DNA from: Streptomyces coffeae
Lineage (GTDB): Bacteria; Actinomycetota; Actinomycetes; Streptomycetales; Streptomycetaceae
Assembly (NCBI RefSeq): GCF_016741875.1
Contig: NZ_JAERRF010000022.1
Span: forward strand, 86,741-150,740
Direction: 5' to 3'
Length of the DNA stretch: 64,000 nt
Below, in pieces: positions 1-8,407 of the stretch. The first letter of the stretch is position 1, and each line of letters opens with the position of its first letter. Below the pieces are notes generated by a model. It did no database searches and was not told the DNA's origin. It was given only the letters and a program-made list of their open reading frames with translations. The position numbers and the translations under genes are program-made.

Positions 1-427
1 GCAGATGTGGGTGCCACCGCTGGTACGGGAGGGGTCCAGCCTCGCCGAACAGGGCGACGCCCTGGAGGGCGATCTGCTCGGCGACGACCCCGTGGCCACC
101 TGGGACGCGGCGGCGGCCGCGGCCCGCGAAGCCTTCCGCGAGCCCGGTGCCCTCGGCCGGACCGTCGACCTCTCCTTCGGTGAGACCCCGGCCGCGCACT
201 ACTGCGCCCAGATGACGGCGGACGCCGCCGTGCACGCCTGGGATCTGTCCCGGGCCATCGGCGCGGACGAGCGGATCCCGAAGCCGCTGGTCGACTTCTC
301 GGTGCGGGAGGTCGCGCCGTACGCCGTCGATCTGGAGGAGAGCGGTCTGTTCGCCGCCCCGGTGGAACCCCCGCCCGGCGCCGACGCGCAGACCAAGCTG
401 CTGGCCCTTCTCGGCCGGGAGGCATAG
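1..427 (+). CDS. TIGR03086-type maleylpyruvate isomerase-like protein, C-terminal part
   Basis: The gene enters from the left edge; about 141 C-terminal residues are visible in a frame open from the first bases, and family members are usually near 200 residues. The visible part matches the C-terminal half of the mycothiol-dependent maleylpyruvate isomerase / DinB-like fold of the TIGR03086 group, with the typical TADAAVHAWDLSRAIG stretch and the acidic region after it. These proteins bind a divalent metal and are thought to act on thiol conjugates, but most have no assigned substrate. A strong hairpin follows the stop codon. The family call is fairly safe; the function is not. Confidence 0.7.
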   Translation, partial: QMWVPPLVREGSSLAEQGDALEGDLLGDDPVATWDAAAAAAREAFREPGALGRTVDLSFGETPAAHYCAQMTADAAVHAWDLSRAIGADERIPKPLVDFSVREVAPYAVDLEESGLFAAPVEPPPGADAQTKLLALLGREA

Positions 428-455
428 CCGACCGACCGCCCTCGGCCACGAGGCA

Positions 456-493
456 CAGCCGTGGGGCACGGCCCGTGCCGTGCCCCACGGCTG
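456..493. terminator. Bidirectional hairpin terminator between convergent genes
   Basis: A perfect inverted repeat with 17-bp arms (456-472 and 477-493) and a 4-nt CCGT loop lies between the convergent stops of the first gene and the catalase gene. It is G/C-rich without a long U tract, as is usual for Streptomyces terminators. Confidence 0.8.
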
Positions 494-519
494 CAATGAC
501 GCTACGGCGCCGCCGTGGC

Positions 520-2619
520 TCAGCAGCGCACCGAGGGCCGGTCCCAATACCGGTGGCCGGCGACGGCCTCGGCGAAGGCCCGGGTGAACTCCTCGCTCGC
601 CGCACCCGTCGTGGTGTCCGTGACCACCCCGCGGTCCGCGCACACATGGCCGTGTCCCGAGGCGATGTGCAGCCCCTCCGGCTCCAGCGCCGCCAGGATC
701 CCCACGCCCGAGCCCAGCGCACCGATCGGCTTGCCGTGCCGGTACGCGTCCCGGACGAACCGCATCGCCGTGCTGTCGGACGACAGGTCCGGGGTCCCGA
801 CCGGGCCGCCGGGCAGCAGTACCGCGTCGTAGAGCACCGAGGCGACGGTCGGCAGCGCACGGTCCACCGGACAGTCGTTGCCGTCACTGCTCCGCACCGT
901 GCCGTCGTGCGGGGCCAGGGCCTCCACCACGGCGCCCTGGGCGGACAGCGCCTCCTTCGCCTGGCCGAGCTGGACGGTGTCCACCCCGTCGGCGACCAGC
1001 ACCGCGATCATGCGGGTGCGGATGGAGTGGTCACCGCGCAGATTGTCCAGGCTGAGCGCGGGGGAGGCCACCGGCTTGTGGTCGTTCCCACCGGGGCTCG
1101 GCATGGCGACCCCGATGCCCTCGGCGACCGAGGTCGCCAGGCTGTAGTCGATATGCGCCAGCTCGCCGACCGTCCGTTCCCGGATCTCCACCGCCCCGAC
1201 CTTGCCCAGCTCGAAGCGGAAGGCGTCGACGATATGCCGCCGCTCCCAGTCGCTCATGCTGTTCCAGAACATCGCCGCCTGGCTGTAGTGGTCCTGGAAA
1301 CTGGCACTGCGCTTGCGGATCTTGGCGCCGTCGACCCGTTCCGCGTAGTGGGTGAAGGCGTAGCCGTCCGGTCCGGCGATGGCCGGGCAGCCGCCGCCCA
1401 GCGAGTTGGGGGAGTAGTTGGTGCCGGTGTGGATCGCGGTCTGGTGGTAGCCGTCGCGCTGGTTGGTACGGACCGGGGCGACCGGCTGGTTGACCGGGAT
1501 CTGCGCGAAGTTGGGGCCGCCCAGCCGGATCAACTGGGTGTCCAGGTAGGAGAAGTTGCGGGCCTGGAGCAGCGGGTCGTTGGTGAAGTCGATCCCGGGG
1601 ACCACGTTCGCGGTGTGGAAGGCGACCTGCTCGGTCTCGGCGAAGAAGTTGTGCGGATTGCGGTCCAGCACCATCCGGCCGATCGGCCGCACCGGCACCT
1701 GCTCCTCCGGAATGATCTTCGTGGCGTCGAGCAGATCGAAGTCGAAGCTGAACTCCTCTTCCTCCGGGATGAGTTGAACGCCCAGTTCGTACTCCGGGAA
1801 CTCGCCCGCCTCGATGGCCAGCCACAGATCGCGCCGGTTGAAGTCCGGGTCCCGGCCCTGGCACTCCTGGGCCTCGTCCCACACCAGCGAGTGCACCCCC
1901 AGCTTCGGCTTCCAGTGGAACTTGACGAAGGTGCCCTTGCCGCGCGCGTCCACGAAGCGGAAGGTGTGCACCCCGAACCCCTGCATCATGCGGTAGCTGC
2001 GCGGAATGGCCCGGTCCGACATCAGCCACATCATCATGTGCAGGGTCTCGGGCTGGAGCGAGACAAAGTCCCACAGGGTGTCATGGGCGGACGCACCGGT
2101 GGGCATCTCGTTCTGCGGCTCGGGTTTGAGCGCGTGCACGAAGTCAGGGAACTTGATGCCGTCCTGGATGAAGAAGACCGGCATGTTGTTGCCGACGAGG
2201 TCGTAGTTGCCCTCCGAGGTGTAGAACTTCGTCGCGAAGCCCCGGACGTCGCGGACGGTGTCCGCCGATCCGCGCGGCCCCTGCACGGTGGAGAACCGTA
2301 CGAAGACCGGAGTGCGCACGGACGGGTCCTGGAGGAAGGCGGCGCGGGTGAACTCCGCGCAGGACTCGTACGGTTCGAAGTAGCCGTACGCGCCCGCGCC
2401 CCGGGCGTGCACCACCCGCTCGGGGATGCGCTCGTGGTCGAAGTGCATCAGCTTTTCGCGGAAGTGGAAGTCCTCCATCAGCGTGGGGCCGCGTTCACCC
2501 GCCGACAGCGAGTCGTCGGTGTGGTCGACCGCCACGCCCTGGTCGGTGGTCAGCGGGCCCTCGGCCGGCTCGGCGGCCCGGTACGCCTCGCGCTGACGCT
2601 CCTTGCGGTCGTCCGTCAT
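520..2619 (-). CDS. katE: Large-subunit (HPII-type) catalase
   Basis: A 699-residue heme catalase that dismutates hydrogen peroxide in the cytoplasm. The catalase core covers roughly residues 30-510: the distal His lies in RVVHARGAGAYGYF, the heme-pocket Asn in the GNYDLVGNNMPVFF region, and the proximal heme Tyr in SYLDTQLIRLGG. Residues from about 540 onward form the extra DJ-1/PfpI-like domain that marks the large-subunit clade (small-subunit catalases are near 490 residues). The ATG start overlaps the upstream PfpI stop as ATGA, so the two are translationally coupled. Together with the neighbouring F420 enzyme and sigma factor this suggests an oxidative or osmotic stress group. Confidence 0.93.
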   Translation of the reverse strand: MTDDRKERQREAYRAAEPAEGPLTTDQGVAVDHTDDSLSAGERGPTLMEDFHFREKLMHFDHERIPERVVHARGAGAYGYFEPYESCAEFTRAAFLQDPSVRTPVFVRFSTVQGPRGSADTVRDVRGFATKFYTSEGNYDLVGNNMPVFFIQDGIKFPDFVHALKPEPQNEMPTGASAHDTLWDFVSLQPETLHMMMWLMSDRAIPRSYRMMQGFGVHTFRFVDARGKGTFVKFHWKPKLGVHSLVWDEAQECQGRDPDFNRRDLWLAIEAGEFPEYELGVQLIPEEEEFSFDFDLLDATKIIPEEQVPVRPIGRMVLDRNPHNFFAETEQVAFHTANVVPGIDFTNDPLLQARNFSYLDTQLIRLGGPNFAQIPVNQPVAPVRTNQRDGYHQTAIHTGTNYSPNSLGGGCPAIAGPDGYAFTHYAERVDGAKIRKRSASFQDHYSQAAMFWNSMSDWERRHIVDAFRFELGKVGAVEIRERTVGELAHIDYSLATSVAEGIGVAMPSPGGNDHKPVASPALSLDNLRGDHSIRTRMIAVLVADGVDTVQLGQAKEALSAQGAVVEALAPHDGTVRSSDGNDCPVDRALPTVASVLYDAVLLPGGPVGTPDLSSDSTAMRFVRDAYRHGKPIGALGSGVGILAALEPEGLHIASGHGHVCADRGVVTDTTTGAASEEFTRAFAEAVAGHRYWDRPSVRC

Positions 2620-3164
2620 GGTCCGGCTCCCTTCTTCGCGAACTCCTCCAGGAACGCCTCGTCGAAGGCCTTGAGATCATCCGGCTTACGGCTGGTGATC
2701 AGCGTGTTGGGGCCACTGGTGCAGACGCTGACCTGCTCGTCCACCCAGTTCCCGCCCGCGTTGGCGATGTCGGTGCGCAGGCTCGGCCACGAGGTGAGGG
2801 TGCGGCCGCGCACCACGTCCGCCTCCACCAGCGTCCAGGGGGCGTGACAGATGGCGGCCACCGGTTTGCCCGCGTCCACAAAGCCCCTGACGAAGGCCAC
2901 GGCCTTGTGGTCCAGCCGCAGCAGATCGGGGTTGGCCACCCCGCCGGGCAGGACGAGCGCGTCGTACTCCCCGACCTCCGCGTCCTTCACCACCTGGTCG
3001 ACCTCGAAGGTGTCCGCCTTGTCGAGGTGGTGGAAGGCCTGGACGCGGCCGGGCCTGGTGGACACCAGCCGGGGGGTGCCGCCGGCATCGCGGACCGCCT
3101 GCCAGGGATCGGTGAGTTCGACCTGTTCGACACCCGCCGGGGCGACGAGAAAGGCGACCTTCAT
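2616..3164 (-). CDS. PfpI/DJ-1 family protein
   Basis: A 182-residue type 1 glutamine amidotransferase-like protein of the PfpI/DJ-1/YhbO group (deglycase or chaperone, older name intracellular protease). The nucleophile-elbow cysteine is in AAICHAPWTL near residue 110, followed by the family's usual His; the DALVLPGG strand precedes it. The frame is open further upstream, but the product MKVAFLVAPAGVEQVELTD starts exactly where family members start, with a GGAAGGACGTGAC ribosome-binding region upstream. It overlaps the catalase start by 4 bp, and the catalase itself ends in a related domain, so a shared stress role is likely. Confidence 0.88.
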   Translation of the reverse strand: MKVAFLVAPAGVEQVELTDPWQAVRDAGGTPRLVSTRPGRVQAFHHLDKADTFEVDQVVKDAEVGEYDALVLPGGVANPDLLRLDHKAVAFVRGFVDAGKPVAAICHAPWTLVEADVVRGRTLTSWPSLRTDIANAGGNWVDEQVSVCTSGPNTLITSRKPDDLKAFDEAFLEEFAKKGAGP

Positions 3165-3307
3165 GTGTGTCACGTCCTTCCCTCTTCTCCCGCGGAACCG
3201 TTGCGCCCGGCTGAGCGGGTAGCCAGCGGGGCAGGGGGCGAAACCGGGAATACCGGATGGGTGAGGGGAGGTGATCAGCGGGCGCGGGACGATGGGGTGG
3301 GACGTGG

Positions 3308-4411
3308 TCACAGGACGCGGTAGGGCGCGGCGGTCTGGTGCCGGAAGCTCATCCCGTGTCCCGGTTCGCCGCTCGCGCCCGGACGCACCGACCCGCCGGT
3401 CGGGTCCAAGGCGCCCGCGAAGAGCGTGGACTCGATGCGCGCATGATCGTGAAACCATTCTAGGTGGCGCAGATTGGGCACGCACGCGGCAGCGTGGGCA
3501 TGCGCGTGGGGCGCTCCCTGGCCGGAGATCTCCAGACCCATGGCCTCGGCGAGGGCCGCGGCGCGCAGCCAGACGGTGAGCCCGCCGCAGTGGGTCGCGT
3601 TGGCCTGGAGGCAGTCCACCACCGGGGTCAGCCGGGCGAAGTCGGACAGCACCGAGCCGTGGCCGCCCGCCGCCACATCGCAGACCACCAGATCGCGGAC
3701 GATCCGCAGGCCCTCAGGATCGTCGGCGGGGACCGGCTCCTCGAACCAGCCCACCCCGTGTTCGGCGGCGGTATGGCCCACCCGCACCGCCTGTTTGCGG
3801 GTGTACGCGCCGCCCGCGTCCACATAGAGCTCGGCATGCGGGCCGATGGCGTCCCGGGCGTGGCCCACCCGCCTCAGATCGTGTTCCACCGCCCGTCCCC
3901 GCGCCTCCCCGATCTTGATCTTGACGCGTTCGATGCCCTGTCCGTGCACCCAGCCGCCCAGCTGGCTGGCCAGATGGGTGTCGTGGTAGGTGAGGAAGCC
4001 GCCGGAGGCGTAGACGGGCACCGTCTCGCGTACGGCGCCGATCAGCCGGGCCAACGGCAGCCCCAGCAGCCGCGCCTTGAGGTCCCACAGCGCGATGTCC
4101 ACGGCGGACACGGCGCGAGCGACCAGACCGGGGCGGCCCGCGGTGTGCGCGGCGTGGCCCATGGCCTCGTACACCCCCGCGATGTCCAGCGGGGAGCGGC
4201 CGACCACGGCGGGGCGCAGCAGATCGCCCGCCACCGATCCCGCGTCGGCGGGCGCGTAGGTCCAGCCGAGGCCGGTGGACCGCCCGCTGCGGGCCTCCAC
4301 CACGACCACGGTGGTCTCGTGCCAGGCGAGTCCGGCGTCGGCCTCCGGAGCCTCGGTCGGCACCGTGTACGCCGTGACATCGAGCCGGTCGATCAGCGGG
4401 TCGGCGGTCAT
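3308..4411 (-). CDS. Enolase-superfamily (mandelate racemase/muconate-lactonizing-like) protein with altered metal site
   Basis: A 367-residue member of the enolase superfamily, which abstract a proton alpha to a carboxylate using a Mg-enediolate site. Seen: the capping domain (residues 1-125), the KIKIG lysines (164, 166), the first metal ligand D198 in YVDAGGAY, the second in WFEEP (E224), the D266 strand and a C-terminal GAPHAHAH segment. The third metal ligand, normally Glu in an AAGE motif, is Gly250 (AAGGHG), and the segment before it is a few residues short. The enzyme may use another ligand or be inactive. ATG at 4411 is chosen because MTADPLIDRLDVTAYT fits family N-termini; ATG 4429 or GTG 4438 are possible. 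It lies just downstream of the ThDP gene and probably shares its transcript. Confidence 0.8.
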   Translation of the reverse strand: MTADPLIDRLDVTAYTVPTEAPEADAGLAWHETTVVVVEARSGRSTGLGWTYAPADAGSVAGDLLRPAVVGRSPLDIAGVYEAMGHAAHTAGRPGLVARAVSAVDIALWDLKARLLGLPLARLIGAVRETVPVYASGGFLTYHDTHLASQLGGWVHGQGIERVKIKIGEARGRAVEHDLRRVGHARDAIGPHAELYVDAGGAYTRKQAVRVGHTAAEHGVGWFEEPVPADDPEGLRIVRDLVVCDVAAGGHGSVLSDFARLTPVVDCLQANATHCGGLTVWLRAAALAEAMGLEISGQGAPHAHAHAAACVPNLRHLEWFHDHARIESTLFAGALDPTGGSVRPGASGEPGHGMSFRHQTAAPYRVL

Positions 4412-4442
4412 GCCTCGCGCGCTCTTCATGGTGCACACACCG

Positions 4443-6362
4443 TCATGGGCCGTCCCCCTCGGGTGTTGTACCGCGGCCGGGGCGGTCGGGACAGTCGGGG
4501 CCGTCGGGGCCTTCGGGGCGGTCCGAGGCGTCCGGGTGGTCCGAGGCGTCCGGGTGGTCCGGGTGGTCCGGGCGATGACCCCGGTGCGGCAGGAACTCCC
4601 GCGCCCTGGCCCCGAACCCCCGGCGGTCCGCGCCCTCCCGGTCCGCGCCCTCCTCGGCGACCGGCTCCACCGGGGCCTCCATCCGCTCCCAGTCGGTGTC
4701 CGGCGGGAGCAGCGGCACCCCGGGGTCGGTGACGAACTCCACGACCACCGGGCCGTCCGCGCCCAACGCCTCGCGCCACGCCGGTTCGACGCGCTCGGGC
4801 TCCTCCACCCGGATACCGGTCATCCCGAGGGACTCGGCGAAGCGCGCGTAGGGCACGTCCGGGAGCGTCCGCGGGGGCGGGAACCGCGGTGCGTCGCCCC
4901 ACGCGCCCGTCTGCCCTGTCGGTTCGTCGAGGTCATGGTCACGCCAGACGCCGATGACCAGCCGCGGATTCTCCCAGGCGTCGCGGTACGCGGCCGCGGT
5001 GATCAGCTCGGCCATGCCGTTCATCCGCATCGCGCCGGCCCCGGCCAGCGCCACCACCGGCCGCTCGGGCCGGGCGAACTTCGCCCCGATCGCGTACGGG
5101 AGGGCGCAGCCCGTGGCGCCGAGCGTGCCCGACAGCGAGGCGCGCAGCTCGTCGCGCATCCGCAGATGGCGTGCGTACCAGTGGGTGACGGAGCCGGAGT
5201 CGCAGGTGACGATGGCGTCCGGGGGCAGGAGCGGATCCAGGCAGTGGGCCACGTACTCGGGGTTGACGGGGTCGGCGGCCAGCCCGGCGCGGTGCTCCAG
5301 CACCCGGCGCCACCGCTGGACGCCCGCGATGATCTCCTCCTGCCAGTCGCGGGACTCGGTGCGGTGCAGCAGGGGCAGCAGCCGCAGCAGGGTCTCCCGG
5401 GCGTCGCCGACCAGATTGACCTCGTACGGATAGCGCAGCCCGATCATCTGGGGGTCGAGATCGATCGATACGGCCCGCACCGTGCCGAACTCCGGGAGGA
5501 ACTCGGCGTACGGAAAGCTGGAGCCGATGGTCAGCAGGGTGTCGCAGTCCCGCATCAGCTCATAGGAGGGGCGGGTGCCCAGCGGTCCGATCGGCCCGGT
5601 GACATAGGGGAGTTCATCGCTGAGCGCGTCCAGGCCGAGCAGTGCTTTGGCCACGCCCGCGCCGAGCCGTTCGGCCACCCGCTGGACCTCGGCGCTTGCC
5701 CGGCCGGCGCCCCGGCCGATCAGCACGGCCACCCTCTCGCCCGCGTTCAGCACCTCCGCGGCCCGCTCCAGGGCGGCGGCGGACGGCACCGCCGACCAGC
5801 CGCTGCGGTCCAGGCTGGAGGGCACGTTTCCGAACTCCTGGGTGGGCGGGGTGTACTCCAGCTCCTGTACATCGGCCGGGACGATCACCGCGGTGGGGGC
5901 GCGGCGGGCGTACGCGGAGCGGATCGCCCGGTCCAGTACGTTGGGCAGCTGCTCGGGGACGGTCACCGTCTCCAGGAACGCGGAGGCGACGTCCTCGAGC
6001 AGACTGTGCAGATCCACCTCCCGCTGGTACGAGCCGCCCATCGCGCTGCGGGGGACCTGCCCGACCAGCGCCACCACCGGGACGTGGTCCAGCCTGGCGT
6101 CGTACAGCCCGCCCAGCAGTTGGGCCGCACCGGGGCCCGAGGCCGCCGCGCACACCCCCAGCCGCCCGCTGAACTTGGCGTAGCCGACGGCCTCGAGGGC
6201 GGACATCTCCCCGTGCCGGGACCGGATGAACCGCGGTTCGTCCGCCGCCCGTCCCCAGGCCGCGAGCAGTCCGCCGATGCCGTCGCCGGGGCAGCCGAAG
6301 ACATGCGACACGCCCCACTCACCGAGCCGGGCGAGGAGATGGTCGGCCACATTCCCGGTCAT
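4443..6362 (-). CDS. ThDP-dependent pyruvate-oxidase-like protein with degenerate cofactor motifs
   Basis: A 639-residue protein with the three-domain layout of pyruvate oxidase/acetolactate synthase-like enzymes: N-terminal PYR domain (1-170), central domain (190-345) and PP domain (360-560), then a repetitive Asp/Pro-rich tail. Active members bind ThDP through Mg and decarboxylate 2-oxoacids. Here the activating Glu of the RHEE motif is replaced (RHGEM, Gly51), the GDG metal motif reads GAG (441-443), and the NN pair about 30 residues on reads RD (474-475). Cofactor binding is therefore doubtful. It starts 4 nt after the F420-enzyme stop, suggesting co-transcription. The fold assignment is solid; enzyme activity should not be assumed. 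Confidence 0.85.
   Translation of the reverse strand: MTGNVADHLLARLGEWGVSHVFGCPGDGIGGLLAAWGRAADEPRFIRSRHGEMSALEAVGYAKFSGRLGVCAAASGPGAAQLLGGLYDARLDHVPVVALVGQVPRSAMGGSYQREVDLHSLLEDVASAFLETVTVPEQLPNVLDRAIRSAYARRAPTAVIVPADVQELEYTPPTQEFGNVPSSLDRSGWSAVPSAAALERAAEVLNAGERVAVLIGRGAGRASAEVQRVAERLGAGVAKALLGLDALSDELPYVTGPIGPLGTRPSYELMRDCDTLLTIGSSFPYAEFLPEFGTVRAVSIDLDPQMIGLRYPYEVNLVGDARETLLRLLPLLHRTESRDWQEEIIAGVQRWRRVLEHRAGLAADPVNPEYVAHCLDPLLPPDAIVTCDSGSVTHWYARHLRMRDELRASLSGTLGATGCALPYAIGAKFARPERPVVALAGAGAMRMNGMAELITAAAYRDAWENPRLVIGVWRDHDLDEPTGQTGAWGDAPRFPPPRTLPDVPYARFAESLGMTGIRVEEPERVEPAWREALGADGPVVVEFVTDPGVPLLPPDTDWERMEAPVEPVAEEGADREGADRRGFGARAREFLPHRGHRPDHPDHPDASDHPDASDRPEGPDGPDCPDRPGRGTTPEGDGP
4520..4573. 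repeat. Short in-frame tandem repeat encoding an Asp/Pro-rich tail
   Basis: Two exact 18-bp units (4520-4537, 4538-4555) are followed by two near-identical 9-bp units (4556-4573). On the minus strand they encode a C-terminal extension of the ThDP-fold protein rich in HPD, ASD and GPD triplets. The tail lies beyond the conserved PP domain, looks disordered, and probably varies in length between strains by replication slippage. Confidence 0.85.
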
Positions 6363-6366
6363 GGCC

Positions 6367-7332
6367 TCAACCCGGCAGCTGCGGCAGCACTTTGGTGCGG
6401 TAGAAGTCGAAGAAGCCTCGCTGGTCGGGGCCGATCTGGTTGACGAAGACGGTGTCGAAACCGGCCCCCGCGTAGGCGGCGAGCGCCTGGGTGTGCGCTT
6501 CCGGATCGTCGCCGCAGGTCACCCGGGACGCCAGATGTTCGGCGGTGACCAGCTCGACGGCCTGCTCGAAATGGGCCGGGGTGGGCAGCAGTTGGACGAG
6601 TTCCCCGGGGAGGGCCAGATTCGGCCACAGCCGGTGGGCGGTGCGCAACGCCTCGTAGGGGTCGGTGGCCCAGCACACCTTGAGCCCTCCGCGCACGGGC
6701 TTGGAGTTGCCGCTTGCGCCGCTGCCGCGCCGGAACCGCGCCACGATCTCCGCGTCCGGGACCATGGTGATGAAGCCGTCGCCGACCCGTCCGGCCAGCT
6801 CCGCGGCGGCCGGGCCGGAGGCGGCGATGTCGATGGGCACCGGCTCCTCGGGCAGGGTGTAGAGCCGGGCGTTCTCCACCGTGTAGTGCCTGCCGTGGTG
6901 GTTCACCTCGTGCCCCGCGAGGAGTCGGCGCATCACCGAGACGGCTTCCTCCAGCATCTCCAGCCGGATCGACCCCTGGGGCCACCGGCCGCCCAGCACA
7001 TGCTCGTTGAGCGCCTCCCCGCTGCCCACCCCCAGCCGGAACCGGCCCTCCAGCAGCACCGCGCTGGTCGCCGCGGCCTGCGCGACGACGGCGGGGTGGA
7101 TGCGGACGGTGGGGCAGGTGACCGCGGTCTGCACGGGCAGGCTGGTGGCCTGGGCCAGGGCGCCGATGACCGACCAGACGAAGGGGCTCTGGCCCTGGGC
7201 CCCGGTCCAGGGGTGGTAGTGGTCGGAGATCCACAGGGCGCTGAATCCGGCCTGCTCCGCCATCCGTGCCTGTTCGACGAGTGCGGCGGGTCCATGTTCT
7301 TCGGCGGCCAGGAAGTAGCCGTACTCGGTCAT
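6367..7332 (-). CDS. F420-dependent LLM-class oxidoreductase (FGD-like)
   Basis: A 321-residue luciferase-like TIM-barrel protein of the F420-dependent glucose-6-phosphate-dehydrogenase-related group (TIGR03557 type). Evidence: the N-terminal GYFLAAEEHGP strand, SALWISDHYHPWTG near residue 40, FRLGVGSGEALNEH near 107 and the C-terminal YRTKVLPQL. Such enzymes pass hydride between a substrate and deazaflavin F420; the substrate here is unknown, and it need not be a sugar phosphate. ATG at 7332 gives the canonical N-terminus; the frame is open upstream but that part is antisense to the sigma-factor gene. It heads a leftward gene group and is divergent from that sigma factor. Confidence 0.87.
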   Translation of the reverse strand: MTEYGYFLAAEEHGPAALVEQARMAEQAGFSALWISDHYHPWTGAQGQSPFVWSVIGALAQATSLPVQTAVTCPTVRIHPAVVAQAAATSAVLLEGRFRLGVGSGEALNEHVLGGRWPQGSIRLEMLEEAVSVMRRLLAGHEVNHHGRHYTVENARLYTLPEEPVPIDIAASGPAAAELAGRVGDGFITMVPDAEIVARFRRGSGASGNSKPVRGGLKVCWATDPYEALRTAHRLWPNLALPGELVQLLPTPAHFEQAVELVTAEHLASRVTCGDDPEAHTQALAAYAGAGFDTVFVNQIGPDQRGFFDFYRTKVLPQLPG

Positions 7333-7566
7333 AGGCCCTCCTCGAGGCGGGCAGCCGGTGCGACGGATGACCGGGGTGCCGGGAAGGAAACCTGGTTCGG
7401 CCTGGTTTGGCAGGGCTCGTGACGGGCAGGCGCACGGTGTGCTTCGGACCGGAGGCACGCCATGGGAGCAGCTTGGCTGCTGGCGGCGTGTCTCGAATGG
7501 TCGCCGATTCTGTCCGGTTTTGCTCCTTTTGGTGATCCGACCATAGCTCAAGGGAGACACCGGCGC

Positions 7567-8361
7567 ATGACATCCGTACGAGCACAGCCCCGACGTCCGC
7601 ACGACGACGCCCCCGACACCACGGCCGCCTTCCGCCGGATCGCCGACCTGCCCGACGGCGCGTCCAAGGACGCCCTGCGGGACGAGGTGGTCCGGGCCTG
7701 GATGCCGATGGCCGAACGGCTGGCCCGCCAGTTCCGCAACCGCGGCGAGGCGACCGAGGATCTGCGCCAGGTCGCCATGGTGGGCCTGGTCAAGGCGGTC
7801 AAGCGGTACGACCCCGACCGCGGTTCGGCCTTCGAGAGCTATGCCGTGCCGACCGTCGTCGGTGAGGTCAAACGGCACTTCCGCGACCACCTGTGGGGAC
7901 TGCACGTCCCGCGCCGGGTCCAGGAGCTGCGCAACCGGGTGCGTATCGCCGTCCAGGAGCTGACCCGCACCCCGGACGACCGCGTCCCCGGCGCGGCCGA
8001 GATAGCCGCCCACACCGGGATGAGCGTGGCGGACGTCCGCGTCGGCCTGGAGGCCCTGGGCAGCTTCACCACCCTTTCCCTGGACGCCGAACTGCGCGGC
8101 GCCGACGACGGATACGCGTTGGTGGACACCCTCGGCGCGACGGAGCCGTCGTACGAGCGGGTGGTGCAGCGCGAATCCCTCAAGCCCCGGCTGCGGGCAC
8201 TGCCCGAGCGCGAGCGGGAGATCCTGTATCTGCGGTTCTTCTGCGATGAGACCCAGAGCCGGATCGCCGACCGGATGGGCATTTCCCAGATGCATGTCTC
8301 CCGGCTCATCTCCCGCACCTGTGCCCGGCTGGGCGAGGAGGTCGGAGCCGACGCGGCGTGA
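7567..8361 (+). CDS. SigB/SigF/SigG-family RNA polymerase sigma factor
   Basis: A 264-residue group-3 sigma factor. Region 2 is in residues 40-115 (EDLRQVAMVGLVKAVKRYD, then the -10 recognition stretch FESYAVPTVVGEVKRHFRDH), region 3 around 120-180 and region 4 in 205-260 with helix-turn-helix ETQSRIADRMGISQMHVSRL. In Streptomyces this family drives osmotic, oxidative-stress and sporulation regulons and is usually held by an anti-sigma kinase; none is adjacent, but HATPase-type proteins are encoded at 29.9 and 48.7 kb. The start at 7567 has GGGAG ten bases upstream. It is divergent from the stress-type operon ending in catalase, which may belong to its regulon. Confidence 0.93.
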   Translation: MTSVRAQPRRPHDDAPDTTAAFRRIADLPDGASKDALRDEVVRAWMPMAERLARQFRNRGEATEDLRQVAMVGLVKAVKRYDPDRGSAFESYAVPTVVGEVKRHFRDHLWGLHVPRRVQELRNRVRIAVQELTRTPDDRVPGAAEIAAHTGMSVADVRVGLEALGSFTTLSLDAELRGADDGYALVDTLGATEPSYERVVQRESLKPRLRALPEREREILYLRFFCDETQSRIADRMGISQMHVSRLISRTCARLGEEVGADAA

Positions 8362-8407
8362 CCGGCCCTTGGACCGGCTCCGGCCTCGACTGGCGCCCCC
8401 GGCGGCC

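Noticed and set aside
475..2847. Long open frame on the plus strand across the catalase gene
   Set aside because: Very high third-position G/C keeps antisense frames open; the product is Arg/Val/Gly-rich with no family features, whereas the minus-strand catalase is unmistakable.
7404..7429. GGTTT-15-GGGCAG as a SigB-type promoter for the sigma-factor gene
   Set aside because: The -10 box is a poor match to GGGTAT/C and a similar weak match occurs on the opposite strand, so neither can be called.
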